Positions 48,235 to 56,894 of a stretch of DNA of 64,000 bases are shown here, piece by piece. This stretch comes from Nocardioides jiangsuensis (GTDB lineage: Bacteria > Actinomycetota > Actinomycetes > Propionibacteriales > Nocardioidaceae): contig NZ_JAIEZQ010000002.1 of the NCBI RefSeq assembly GCF_019679455.1, forward strand, positions 930,001 to 994,000, in the 5' to 3' direction. The notes beneath the pieces are model-generated. The model was not told the origin of the DNA, made no database searches, and saw only the letters and a program-made list of their open reading frames with translations. Made by a program: the position numbers and the translations under genes. Positions within the stretch are counted from its first letter, which is position 1. Every line of letters begins with the position of its first letter.

Positions 48235-48423
48235 TCAGCAGCAGCGCGACTGCGGGTTGCTCTCCTTGTGGTCGGTGCGGTGCCGCTCGAAGTCCCGCCG
48301 GCACATCGGCTCGACACCGTCACGGCGGCAGCGGGCGACGTACTCGTCCCACTTCGCCTCGCCGGTCGCCTGCCGGAGGTACCAGCGCAGGCCGCGCCCC
48401 GCCTGGAGCAGGCCGGACCTCAT
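48235..48423 (-). CDS. ybdD: YbdD/YjiX family small protein
   Basis: 62 residues: LLQAGRGLRWYLRQATGEAKWDEYVARC followed by GVEPMCRRDFERHRTD. This DUF466 protein is encoded next to CstA-type pyruvate/peptide transporters and is required for their activity in enterobacteria. The ATG at 48423 overlaps the cstA stop by four bases (ATGA), fixing the start. The C-terminal RCC and other cysteines are unexplained. Confidence 0.9.
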   Translation of the reverse strand: MRSGLLQAGRGLRWYLRQATGEAKWDEYVARCRRDGVEPMCRRDFERHRTDHKESNPQSRCC

Positions 48424-50609
48424 CGTCGGCCTCCCACCAGACGCTCGCGCTCGGCGGCCTCCCACTCGCGCACGGCCTCCTTCTCCTGCTTGGTGGCGAA
48501 GAAGTCGGACGGCGCGACCAGGTGCGAGGGCTGCTTGGGCACCTCGGTCGTGGGCAGCCCGCCGGCCCGGATCGCCTTCGCCCAGATGATGAGCGCGTTC
48601 ACGACGATGACGATCACCAGCGAGGCGAAGAGCGCCTGCAGGGTCCCGTTCACCGTGGAGTTGGTGACGATCTGCTGCATCTGGCCCATGTCCGTCGCGG
48701 GCGCGAGCAGCTCACCCTGGTCGATGGCGTCCTGGTAGGCCGCGCGCTGGGTGAAGTAGCCGATCTTCGGGTCGTCGGAGAAGACCTTCTGGTAGCTCGC
48801 GGTCAACGTGACGATGAGGTCCCAGACCAGGCCGATGCCGGGCACCCAGGCCCACTTCAGCTTGCCGTGCTTGATCAGCAGCGTGACGCACAGGGTCAGG
48901 GCGATCGCGGCGAGCAGCTGGTTGGAGATGCCGAACAGCGGGAAGAGCTGGTTGATGCCGCCGAGGGGGTCGGTCACCCCGACGTAGAGCATGTAGCCCC
49001 ACATCGCGACCACGATCGCGCTCGCGGACCAGGAGGCCGGCTTCCAGGAGATCTCGGCGTACTTGGGCCAGATGTTGCCGATCGTGTCCTGGAGCATGAA
49101 GCGGCCGACGCGGGTGCCGGCGTCCACGGCGGTGAGGATGAAGAGGGCCTCGAACATGATCGCGAAGTGGTACCAGAACGCCGCGAGCCCGCCGCCGAAG
49201 GCCTCGCTGAAGATCAGCGAGATGCCGAAGGCCAGCGTCGGCGCGCCACCGGTCCGGGAGATCAGCGTCTCCTCCTCGATCGACTGCGCGGCGGCGGTCA
49301 GGTCGGCCGGGCTGATCGTGAACCCGATCGAGCGGACGAACTCCGCGGCCGCTCCGGCGGTGCCGCCGGTGGCGCCGGCCGGGCTGTTGATCGCGAAGTA
49401 CAGGCCCTGGTCGATCACCGAGGCCGCGATGAGGGCGCTGATCGCCACGAACGACTCCATCAGCATGCCGCCGTACCCGATCATCCGGACCTGGCTCTCC
49501 TTGGCGACCATCTTCGGCGTGGTGCCCGAGGAGATCAGTGCGTGGAAGCCGGACAGGGCGCCGCAGGCGATCGTGATGAACACGAACGGGAACAGCTTGC
49601 CGGCGAAGACCGGCCCGGTGCCCTCGATGGCGAAGTCGGTGACCGCCTGGTTCTGCAGCACCGGCGCGGCGATGACCAGGCCCACCGCGAGGAGGACGAT
49701 GACGCCGATCTTCATGAACGTGGAGAGGTAGTCACGCGGGGTGAGCAGCATCCACACCGGCAGGATCGAGGCGACGAAGCCGTAGACGACCAGCGCGATG
49801 GTCAGCTTCTCCGGGCTCAGGGTGAGCGTCTCCGCGAGGCCCATCTGGTCGACGTAGCCGCCGCCGATGATCGCGAGCAGCAGCAGGCCGACGCCGATCG
49901 CGGTGACCTCCATGACCCGGCCCGGACGCAGGGTGCGCAGGTAGAAGCCCATGAACAGGGCGATCGGGATGGTCAGGCCGATCGAGAAGACGCCCCAGGG
50001 GGACTCGGCGAGGGCGTTGACCACGACCAGCGCGAGGACCGCGAGGATGATGATCATGATCGCGAAGACGGCGATCAGCGCGGCGATGCCGCCGACCACG
50101 CCGATCTCCTCGCGCACCATCTGGCCCAGGCTCTTGCCGTCGCGGCGCATGGAGAAGAACATCACGACCATGTCCTGGACCGCGCCGGCGAAGATGACGC
50201 CGACGATGATCCAGATCGTGCCGGGCAGGTAGCCCATCTGGGCCGCGAGAACGGGCCCGACGAGCGGCCCGGCGCCGGCGATCGCGGCGAAGTGGTGGCC
50301 GAACAGCACGCGCCGGTCGGTGACGTCGTAGTCGATGCCGTTCTCGAGCCGCTCGGCCGGGGTCGCGCGGGTGTCGTCGACCTGCAGCACGCGGTAGGCG
50401 ATGAAGCGCGCGTAGAACCGGTAGGCGATGGCGTACGACGAGAGCGCGGCGAACAGGATCCACAGCGCCGAGACATCCTCGCCGCGGGAGAGCGCGAGCG
50501 CGGACCAGCAGACCGCGCCGACCAGGGCGACGGCGCCCCACACCACCATCGACTTCGGGGTCATCTTCCGCCGTTGGCCTGGAGTTGGTTGTTCGGTGGT
50601 CACGGTCAT
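48420..50609 (-). CDS. cstA: CstA-family carbon-starvation transporter
   Basis: 729 residues with about 16-18 membrane helices. CstA-type proteins import peptides or pyruvate on carbon starvation. Family segments: VLFGHHFAAIAGAGPLVGPV, GYLPGTIWIIVGVIFAGAVQD, IACGALSGFHALISSGTTPKM, FAGKLFPFVFITIACGALSG. The cytosolic C-terminus is charged (FFATKQEKEAVREWEAAERE). The ATG at 50609 is preceded by GAGGAGCCCCGC. ybdD overlaps the stop. No control site was found in the 130-base upstream gap. Confidence 0.94.
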   Translation of the reverse strand: MTVTTEQPTPGQRRKMTPKSMVVWGAVALVGAVCWSALALSRGEDVSALWILFAALSSYAIAYRFYARFIAYRVLQVDDTRATPAERLENGIDYDVTDRRVLFGHHFAAIAGAGPLVGPVLAAQMGYLPGTIWIIVGVIFAGAVQDMVVMFFSMRRDGKSLGQMVREEIGVVGGIAALIAVFAIMIIILAVLALVVVNALAESPWGVFSIGLTIPIALFMGFYLRTLRPGRVMEVTAIGVGLLLLAIIGGGYVDQMGLAETLTLSPEKLTIALVVYGFVASILPVWMLLTPRDYLSTFMKIGVIVLLAVGLVIAAPVLQNQAVTDFAIEGTGPVFAGKLFPFVFITIACGALSGFHALISSGTTPKMVAKESQVRMIGYGGMLMESFVAISALIAASVIDQGLYFAINSPAGATGGTAGAAAEFVRSIGFTISPADLTAAAQSIEEETLISRTGGAPTLAFGISLIFSEAFGGGLAAFWYHFAIMFEALFILTAVDAGTRVGRFMLQDTIGNIWPKYAEISWKPASWSASAIVVAMWGYMLYVGVTDPLGGINQLFPLFGISNQLLAAIALTLCVTLLIKHGKLKWAWVPGIGLVWDLIVTLTASYQKVFSDDPKIGYFTQRAAYQDAIDQGELLAPATDMGQMQQIVTNSTVNGTLQALFASLVIVIVVNALIIWAKAIRAGGLPTTEVPKQPSHLVAPSDFFATKQEKEAVREWEAAERERLVGGRR

Positions 50610-50739
50610 GCGGGGCTCCTCAGACGCGTCAGGGCAGGGCCGAGCGGCCCACTCGTCAGGTCTACCTCTTGGAGCGCACCGAATGCCACTGTCACGGCCG
50701 ACGGGCTGCGACGAGCGGACGTTTACGCGCGACCAGCGG

Positions 50740-52149
50740 TCAGGGTCCCCCGACGAGCGGTGCGATCGCCCGCGCGACCCGGCTCGGGCGCCGGGTCAGC
50801 CGTTCCTCGCGGTCGGCGAGGTCCATCGCCCGGAGACCGGCGTTCACGCCGAGCCAGCGCAGCGGCTCGGGCTCCCAGCGCCGGGAGCGGTGGTCGGCCC
50901 AGGGGAGCCGGGTGAGGCCGGTGTCGTGGCCGAGGACCAGGTCGCGCAGGGTCCGGCCGGCCAGGTTCGTGGTGCTCACGCCGTCCCCGACGTAGCCGCC
51001 GGCCCAGCCGAGCCCGGTGCCGCGGTCGAGCCCCACGGAGGCGCACCAGTCGCGGGGGATGCCCAGCGGCCCGCCCCAGGCGTGGGTCACCCGCGTGCCG
51101 TCGAGGACGGGGAACATCGCGGTCAGCGTGGACCAGAGCGCGGCGAACACGCGTGGGTCGCGGTCGAAGCCGGGCCGGACCCGGGAGCCGAAGTGGTACG
51201 GGGCCCCGCGGCCGCCGAACACCATCCGCCCGTCGTCGGTGCGCTGCCCGTAGATGATCAGGTGGCGGTGGTCGGTGAACGTCTCGCGGTCCCGGAGCCC
51301 GATCTCGTCCCAGACCCGGTCGGCCAGCGGCTCGGTGGCGATCACCAGCGAGTAGACCGGCGCGACCGTGCGTCGGTGGCCGGGCAGCCGGGGCGTGTAG
51401 CCCTCCGTGGCGCGGACCACCACGTCGGCGCGGACCGTGCCGTGGGTGGTGCGCACCCGGTGCGGCTCGATCGCGGTGACCCGGGTCCGCTCGTAGACGT
51501 GGCCGCCCCGGGTCTCCTCCACGGCCCGGGCGAGTCCCCTCACGAGGCGCGCCGGGTGGATCGCGGCGCAGTCGGGGGTGAAGGTGCCGCCGAGGGTCCG
51601 GGTCGCGGCCAGCCGGCGTACGGCGCCCTCCCGGTCGAGCAGGGCGACCTCGTCGTCCCCGCGTCCCCACGCGCGTGCGTCGGCGACCTCGACGCGGGCC
51701 GAGCGGAGCTGGGCACGAGAGCGGGCCAGCGACACCGTCCCGCCCTTGTGGAAGTGGGCGTCGATGCCCTCGGCGGCGCAGACTCGGCCGACCTCGTCGA
51801 CGCTGTCGCGCATCGCCGCGTGCTGGGCGAGCGCGCGGTCGCGGTCCGAACCGGGCAGGCCGGCGAGCTTGTCGAGGGAGGCGGGGAAGAGCGCCGAGCA
51901 CCAGCCGCCGTTGCGCCCCGACGCGCCGAAGCCCGCCGTCTCCTGCTCGAGCACCACCACCCGCAGCGTGGGGTCGGCCCGGAGCAGGTAGTAGGCGGTC
52001 CAGAGCCCGGTGAAGCCGGCGCCGACCACGGCGACGTCTGCGTTGAGGTCCCCGGGGAGCGGGTCGCGGGGGACCCAGTCGTCCGGAGCGGTGTCGTGCC
52101 ACAGGGACAGGGACCGGTACCCGGCCCCCGCGTCACCCGGACCGCTCAG
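50740..52149 (-). CDS. DadA/GlcD-type FAD-dependent amine oxidoreductase; probable CTG start
   Basis: About 469 residues if read from the CTG at 52149. It contains the full FAD loop NADVAVVGAGFTGLWTAYYL, the ExG of VVLEQETAGFGASGRNGG, the C-terminal TRVTHAWGGPLGI and LGWAGGYVGDGVSTTNLAG. The family (glycine oxidase/PuuB-like) oxidises C-N bonds of amines or amino acids. The only standard start is GTG at 52029, which would remove the first FAD-binding strand and the conserved YRSLSLWHD. The CTG overlaps the TGA of asnC (CTGA). Together with asnC it forms a divergent unit to the pot operon. Confidence 0.78.
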   Translation of the reverse strand: MSGPGDAGAGYRSLSLWHDTAPDDWVPRDPLPGDLNADVAVVGAGFTGLWTAYYLLRADPTLRVVVLEQETAGFGASGRNGGWCSALFPASLDKLAGLPGSDRDRALAQHAAMRDSVDEVGRVCAAEGIDAHFHKGGTVSLARSRAQLRSARVEVADARAWGRGDDEVALLDREGAVRRLAATRTLGGTFTPDCAAIHPARLVRGLARAVEETRGGHVYERTRVTAIEPHRVRTTHGTVRADVVVRATEGYTPRLPGHRRTVAPVYSLVIATEPLADRVWDEIGLRDRETFTDHRHLIIYGQRTDDGRMVFGGRGAPYHFGSRVRPGFDRDPRVFAALWSTLTAMFPVLDGTRVTHAWGGPLGIPRDWCASVGLDRGTGLGWAGGYVGDGVSTTNLAGRTLRDLVLGHDTGLTRLPWADHRSRRWEPEPLRWLGVNAGLRAMDLADREERLTRRPSRVARAIAPLVGGP

Positions 52150-52625
52150 CGCACACCCCAGGAGTAGGTCTGCTTGCGCAGCTTGAGGTACATGAACGTC
52201 TCGGTGGCGACCACGTTCTCGATGGTGCGGATCTGCTTGGAGAGCACCTCGAGCAGGTGCTCGTCGCTCTCGCAGACCACCTCGGCGAGCAGGTCGAAGG
52301 AGCCGGCGGCGATCACGACGTAGTCGACCTCCTCCATCGCGGCGAGCTTGTCCGCGATGGGCTCGAGCTCGCCGGTGGCCTTGATCCCGATCATCGCCTG
52401 GCGAGCGAAGCCGAGCTCGAGGGGGTCGGTGACCGCGACGACCTGCATCACCCCGCTGTCGATCAGGCGCTGCACGCGCTGACGGACGGCCGCCTCGGAG
52501 AGGCCGACCACCTTGCCGATGGCGGCGTACGACTTCCGGCCGTCCTGCTGGAGCTCCTCGACGATCGCCTTGGAGACGTCGTCGAGCTGGATGCCGTTGC
52601 GCTCAGACCTCGATTGCTTGCCCAC
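52146..52625 (-). CDS. AsnC/Lrp-family transcriptional regulator
   Basis: 159 residues: helix-turn-helix DVSKAIVEELQQDGRKSYAA, GLSEAAVRQRVQRLIDSGV, then the ligand domain (VVAVTDPLELGFARQAMIG, AAGSFDLLAEVVCESDEH). Lrp proteins form octamers, wrap DNA and respond to amino acids or amines. It is divergent from the pot operon; its gene order with polyamine catabolic genes suggests it is their local regulator. Candidate binding motifs in this region are listed separately. The ATG at 52625 has GCAGGGAGG upstream on its own strand weakly visible. Confidence 0.9.
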   Translation of the reverse strand: MGKQSRSERNGIQLDDVSKAIVEELQQDGRKSYAAIGKVVGLSEAAVRQRVQRLIDSGVMQVVAVTDPLELGFARQAMIGIKATGELEPIADKLAAMEEVDYVVIAAGSFDLLAEVVCESDEHLLEVLSKQIRTIENVVATETFMYLKLRKQTYSWGVR

Positions 52626-52658
52626 GGGGGAATCTTGTCAGCAGGGAGGTAAAGAGCG

Positions 52659-52674
52659 CAAAGGAATCCGGCAA
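52659..52674 (-). promoter_or_regulatory. Candidate AsnC site 1 (degenerate)
   Basis: Minus strand TTGCCGGATTCCTTTG, 10 of 16 positions equal to CCTACCGATTCCGTTG. Confidence 0.35.
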
Positions 52675-52678
52675 AACA

Positions 52679-52694
52679 CCCAAGGATTTCGTTG
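52679..52694 (+). promoter_or_regulatory. Candidate AsnC site 2
   Basis: CCCAAGGATTTCGTTG, 12 of 16 positions equal to CCTACCGATTCCGTTG. Confidence 0.4.
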
Positions 52695-52709
52695 CGATCA
52701 TGTTTCATA

Positions 52710-52725
52710 CCTACTGAATCCCTTG
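52710..52725 (+). promoter_or_regulatory. Candidate AsnC site 3 (pot operon)
   Basis: CCTACTGAATCCCTTG lies between asnC and the pot operon; close to the copies at 59924 and 63085. Confidence 0.5.
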
Positions 52726-52741
52726 TTTAGTCGGGGCTCCT

Positions 52742-52768
52742 TTGACAAGATCCTCACGGATTCCCGCA
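52742..52768 (+). promoter_or_regulatory. TTGACA box and candidate AsnC site 4
   Basis: TTGACA (52742-52747) is a possible -35 of the pot operon. CTCACGGATTCCCGCA (52753-52768) is a degenerate motif copy. TGACAAGAT here is the inverted copy of ATCTTGTCA at 52632-52640. Confidence 0.35.
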
Positions 52769-52804
52769 CATCGCCAGGTACGGCCGGCCCGCAGGAGGAA
52801 ACAC

Positions 52805-54040
52805 GTGTCCCAGCACCGATCCGGGCTCGACGCCCTGATGGCCACCGTGCAGACCCGAGGGGTGAGCCGGCGTGGCTTCCTGCGCGGCGCCTCCCTCTCC
52901 GCCCTGGCCCTGGGCTCGCCGGGCCTCCTCGCCGCGTGCGGCACCGAGGGCGCCAAGCAGACCGCCGAGTCGTGCGTGAGCAAGGACCTCTCGGCGACGG
53001 AGAAGATGCTGAACTTCTCCAACTGGCCGGAGTACATCGACGTCGCCACCAAGAAGGTCAACGGGCAGAAGGTCACCACGCTGCCGACCCTCGAGGACTT
53101 CGAGAAGATGACCGGGATCGACGTCGAGTACAACACCGACGTCAACGACAACGCCGAGTTCTTCGCCAAGGTCCGCAACCAGCTCGGTGCCTGCGAGCCG
53201 ACGGGCCGCGACATCTTCGTGCTCACCGACTGGATGGCTGCGCGGATGGTCTCGCTGGGCTGGATCCAGGAGCTCGACCACGCGAACCTGCCGAACGTCG
53301 ACGCGAACCTGGTGGAGAACCTCAAGTCCCCCGCGTGGGACCCCAACCGCGACCACAGCGTCCCCTGGCAGAGCGGCCTGACCGGGATCGCCTACAACGC
53401 CAAGTACACCGGCGAGGTCGGCAGCATGGAGGAGCTCCTCACCCGGGCCGACCTCAAGGGCAAGGTGAGCCTGCTCAGCGAGATGAACGACACCATGCTG
53501 TTCATGCTCCGGATCACCGGCGCCGACCCCGAGAAGTTCACCGACGAGGAGTTCGGCGTCGCCCTCGACAAGCTCCAGGAGTACGTCGACTCCGGCCAGA
53601 TCCGCCGCTTCACCGGCAACGACTACGTCCGCGACCTGAACGCCGGCAACATCGCCGCCTGCGAGGCGTGGTCCGGCGACGTGATCGCGATGCAGTACGA
53701 CAACCCCGACATCAAGTTCGTCATCCCCGAGGAGGGGCTCGGACTCTGGTCGGACAACATGCTGGTGCCGAACAAGGCCGACCACAAGGCCAACGCCGAG
53801 AAGCTGATGGACTACTACTACGACCCGGTGGTCGCGGCGCGGCTCGCGGCCTGGGTCAACTACATCTGCCCGGTGAACGGCGCGCAGGCGGCGATGGAGA
53901 AGATCGACGCGAGCCTCGTCGAGAACCCGCTGATCTTCCCCGACGCCGAGTTCCTGTCCAACGCGATGGCGTTCATGGACCTCGACGAGAAGACCCGGCA
54001 GCAGTACGAGCAGGACTTCTCCAGGGTCATCGGGTCGTGA
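52805..54040 (+). CDS. potD: Polyamine ABC transporter substrate-binding lipoprotein (PotD/PotF-like)
   Basis: 411 residues. The N-terminus is a twin-arginine signal (SRRGFLRGASLSALALGSPG) with lipobox LAAC, so it is a Tat-exported lipoprotein. The body is of the PotD/PotF type (MLNFSNWPEYIDV, TGIDVEYNTDVNDNAEFFAK, DIFVLTDWMAARM, CEAWSGDVIAMQYDNPDIKF). It captures putrescine, spermidine or similar. The GTG at 52805 follows CAGGAGGAAACAC; it is the first gene of potD-A-B-C. Confidence 0.93.
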   Translation: MSQHRSGLDALMATVQTRGVSRRGFLRGASLSALALGSPGLLAACGTEGAKQTAESCVSKDLSATEKMLNFSNWPEYIDVATKKVNGQKVTTLPTLEDFEKMTGIDVEYNTDVNDNAEFFAKVRNQLGACEPTGRDIFVLTDWMAARMVSLGWIQELDHANLPNVDANLVENLKSPAWDPNRDHSVPWQSGLTGIAYNAKYTGEVGSMEELLTRADLKGKVSLLSEMNDTMLFMLRITGADPEKFTDEEFGVALDKLQEYVDSGQIRRFTGNDYVRDLNAGNIAACEAWSGDVIAMQYDNPDIKFVIPEEGLGLWSDNMLVPNKADHKANAEKLMDYYYDPVVAARLAAWVNYICPVNGAQAAMEKIDASLVENPLIFPDAEFLSNAMAFMDLDEKTRQQYEQDFSRVIGS

Positions 54041-54049
54041 CAGCGGACC

Positions 54050-55174
54050 ATGGCCGGATCTGATCTCGTCCTCACCGGCGTCACGAAGCGCTTCGGCGCC
54101 TTCACCGCCGTCGACGACCTCGACCTCACCGTCCCCCAGGGCTCGTTCTTCGCCCTCCTCGGCCCCTCGGGCTGCGGCAAGACCACGACGCTGCGGATGG
54201 TGGCCGGGCTGGAGGAGCCCACCGCCGGCTCCATCCGGCTCGGCGCGGACGACATCACCACGCTGCGCCCGTACAGGCGGCCGGTGAACACCGTCTTCCA
54301 GAGCTACGCGCTCTTCCCGCACCTGACCATCTTCGAGAACGTGGCGTTCGGGCTGCGGCGCACGGGTGCGAAGAAGGTCAAGCCGCAGGTGGAGGAGATG
54401 CTCGAGCTGGTCGAGCTCGGCCAGTACGGCGGCAGGAAGCCGACCCAGCTCTCGGGCGGGCAGCAGCAGCGCGTCGCGCTGGCCCGCGCGCTGATCAACC
54501 GCCCGCAGGTGCTGCTGCTCGACGAGCCGCTCGGCGCGCTCGACCTCAAGCTGCGCCGCCAGATGCAGATCGAGCTCAAGCGCATCCAGACCGACGTCGG
54601 CATCACGTTCGTCCACGTCACCCACGACCAGGAGGAGGCCATGACCATGGCCGACACCATCGCGGTGATGAACAGCGGCGTGATCGAGCAGATGGGCAGC
54701 CCCGCCGAGCTCTACGAGCACCCGTCGACGACGTTCGTCTCGAACTTCCTCGGCCAGTCCAACCTCGTCGCGGCCACCGTGGTCGAGAAGGACGAGGACC
54801 ACCTGCTGCTCGACGTCGAGGGCAGCCGGCTGGTCGCGCCCTTGGCGCGGGCGGCCGCACTCACCGGGCGGGTCTGGGTCGGGGTCCGCCCCGAGAAGGT
54901 ATTCCTCGCCCACACCGGGTCCGAGACCGACGACGGCTCCAACGTGCTCCGGGGCGCGGTGGTCACCGACGTGAGCTTCGTCGGCGTGAGCACCCAGTAC
55001 CTCGCCCGGTTGCCGTGGGGACAGGAGCTGATGGTGTTCGAGCAGAACACCGGTGCCCGGCTGTCGTTCCGGACCGGTGACCAGGTCGACCTGCACTGGA
55101 TGCCGGCGCACACCTTCCTGCTCGACGCGGCCCAGGACGCGACCGCGGGGGTGGAGAGGGAGGTCGCGGAGTGA
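54050..55174 (+). CDS. potA: Polyamine ABC transporter ATP-binding protein
   Basis: 374 residues. ABC domain with Walker A GPSGCGKTTT, Q-loop FQSYALFPHLTI, signature LSGGQQQRVALARAL, Walker B VLLLDEPLGALD and switch His VHVTHDQEEAM. A C-terminal TOBE domain follows. It powers import with PotB and PotC. The ATG at 54050 is 9 bases after potD, and the stop overlaps the potB start (GTGA). Confidence 0.95.
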   Translation: MAGSDLVLTGVTKRFGAFTAVDDLDLTVPQGSFFALLGPSGCGKTTTLRMVAGLEEPTAGSIRLGADDITTLRPYRRPVNTVFQSYALFPHLTIFENVAFGLRRTGAKKVKPQVEEMLELVELGQYGGRKPTQLSGGQQQRVALARALINRPQVLLLDEPLGALDLKLRRQMQIELKRIQTDVGITFVHVTHDQEEAMTMADTIAVMNSGVIEQMGSPAELYEHPSTTFVSNFLGQSNLVAATVVEKDEDHLLLDVEGSRLVAPLARAAALTGRVWVGVRPEKVFLAHTGSETDDGSNVLRGAVVTDVSFVGVSTQYLARLPWGQELMVFEQNTGARLSFRTGDQVDLHWMPAHTFLLDAAQDATAGVEREVAE

Positions 55175-56079
55175 GCGTCTCGGCGGCACACCTCGGCGGG
55201 GGTGAGCAGCAGCAGGCCGCGGCCGTCGAGCCACCCCAGAAGCGCGGCGTCACCGGTTACATCCTGCTGCTGCCGGGTGCGCTGTGGCTCACGATCTTCT
55301 TCCTCGTGCCCACCATCACCCTGGTCAGCACCAGCCTCTACGACCCGGCCGGGTCCGTGGAGACCGGTTACTCGATGACCTGGCACTGGCAGAACTACGT
55401 CGACGGCATCCGTGACTACGGTGTCCAGTTCGGCCGGTCGCTGGTCTACGCGCTGCTCGCCACCGTGGCCTGCATCCTGCTCGGCTACCCGCTCGCCTAC
55501 GCGATCGCGTTCAAGTCGGGCAGGTGGAAGAACCTGATGCTGGTGCTGGTGATCGCGCCGTTCTTCACCAGCTTCCTGGTCCGCACCCTGTCGTGGCAGC
55601 TGCTGCTCGGCGACAACGGCTTCCTGGTCGAGACCCTGAAGACCCTGCAGCTGCTCGGGCCCGACGGGCACCTGCTGGCGACGCCGTTCGCGGTGGTGAC
55701 CGGGCTGACCTACAACTTCCTGCCGTTCATGGTGCTGCCGCTCTACGCGAGCCTGGAGAAGATCGACCCCCGGCTGGTCGAGGCCGGGCACGACCTGTAC
55801 GCCTCGCCGTTCACCGCTTTCCGCAAGATCACCCTGCCGCTGTCCATGCCGGGCCTGGTCGCGGGCACCCTGCTCACCTTCATCCCGGCCGCGGGCGACT
55901 ACATCAACGCCGAGCTGCTCGGGACGCCCACCACGCGGATGATCGGCAACGAGATCCAAGACCTGTTCGGCGCCGGCGCCTACCCGGTCGCCGCCGCGTT
56001 GTCGGTGACGCTGATGGCGGTGATCGTGGCGATGGTCTTCCTCTACGTGCGACGAGCCGGCACCGAGGAGCTCGTATGA
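55171..56079 (+). CDS. potB: Polyamine ABC transporter permease PotB
   Basis: 302 residues with six membrane helices. N-terminus LLLPGALWLTIFFLVPTITLVS is typical of PotB. The ABC-contact EAA loop is LVEAGHDLYASPFTAFRKITLPLS. With PotC it forms the membrane channel. The GTG at 55171 overlaps potA, and its stop overlaps potC (ATGA). Confidence 0.94.
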   Translation: MSVSAAHLGGGEQQQAAAVEPPQKRGVTGYILLLPGALWLTIFFLVPTITLVSTSLYDPAGSVETGYSMTWHWQNYVDGIRDYGVQFGRSLVYALLATVACILLGYPLAYAIAFKSGRWKNLMLVLVIAPFFTSFLVRTLSWQLLLGDNGFLVETLKTLQLLGPDGHLLATPFAVVTGLTYNFLPFMVLPLYASLEKIDPRLVEAGHDLYASPFTAFRKITLPLSMPGLVAGTLLTFIPAAGDYINAELLGTPTTRMIGNEIQDLFGAGAYPVAAALSVTLMAVIVAMVFLYVRRAGTEELV

Positions 56080-56894
56080 GCACCCTGGCCTATCGCGGGC
56101 GCCGCTGGTTCAGCGACCACGTCGTGCTGATCTACGCCATCCTGGTGCTGCTCTACATGTTCACCCCGGTGTTCGTGGTCATCCTGATGTCGTTCAACGA
56201 GCCCGCGGCCCGGCAGACCTACCAGTTCGACGCGTTCACGTGGAACAACTGGACCAACATCTGCGCACCTTTCCAGCTGTGCGACTCGGTGGCCGTCAGC
56301 CTCAAGGTCGGCCTGCTCGCCACCCTGGTCGCGACCCTGCTCGGCACGCTGATGGCGTTCGCGATGGTGCGGCACCGGTTCCGGGGCAGGTCGGCGGCGA
56401 ACGTCTTCGTCTTCCTGCCGATGGCCTCGCCCGAGATCGTGCTCGGCTCCTCGCTCCTCGCGCTCTTCGTGAACGCGGGGTTCGCGGGTGTCCTCGGCTT
56501 CTGGACGATCTTCCTGGCGCACGTGATGTTCTGCCTCTCCTTCGTGGTGGTGACCGTCAAGGCGCGGCTGAGCGGGCTCGACCCGCGGCTGGAGCAGGCG
56601 GCGATGGACCTCTACGCCAACGAGTGGCAGACGTTCTGGCGGGTCACCTTCCCGCTGGTGTTCCCCGGCATCCTGTCCGCGGCGCTGCTGAGCTTCTCGC
56701 TGTCCTTCGACGACTTCATCATCACCAACCTGAACTCCGGTCAGACGGTGACGTTCCCGATGTTCGTGTGGGGAGCCGCCCAGCGCGGGATCCCGCCGCA
56801 GATCAACGTGATCGGCACGATCATGTTCCTGGTCGCCCTCGCGCTGGTGCTGGGCGGCGAGCTCGGTCGGCGCCGCCGTCAGATCGTCCGGTGA
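56076..56894 (+). CDS. potC: Polyamine ABC transporter permease PotC
   Basis: 272 residues, six membrane helices (IYAILVLLYMFTPVFVVILM first). EAA loop: LEQAAMDLYANEWQTFWRVTFPLV. LSFSLSFDDFIITNLNSGQT is characteristic of PotC. The ATG overlaps the potB stop, and the stop overlaps the FAD oxidoreductase start (GTGA), so the five genes are one translationally coupled operon. Confidence 0.94.
   Translation: MSTLAYRGRRWFSDHVVLIYAILVLLYMFTPVFVVILMSFNEPAARQTYQFDAFTWNNWTNICAPFQLCDSVAVSLKVGLLATLVATLLGTLMAFAMVRHRFRGRSAANVFVFLPMASPEIVLGSSLLALFVNAGFAGVLGFWTIFLAHVMFCLSFVVVTVKARLSGLDPRLEQAAMDLYANEWQTFWRVTFPLVFPGILSAALLSFSLSFDDFIITNLNSGQTVTFPMFVWGAAQRGIPPQINVIGTIMFLVALALVLGGELGRRRRQIVR

Noticed and set aside
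46110-50915. A 1601-codon plus-strand frame across prpE and cstA
   Set aside because: Composition is Arg/Gly/Asp-rich and it crosses a strong terminator and two recognised genes.
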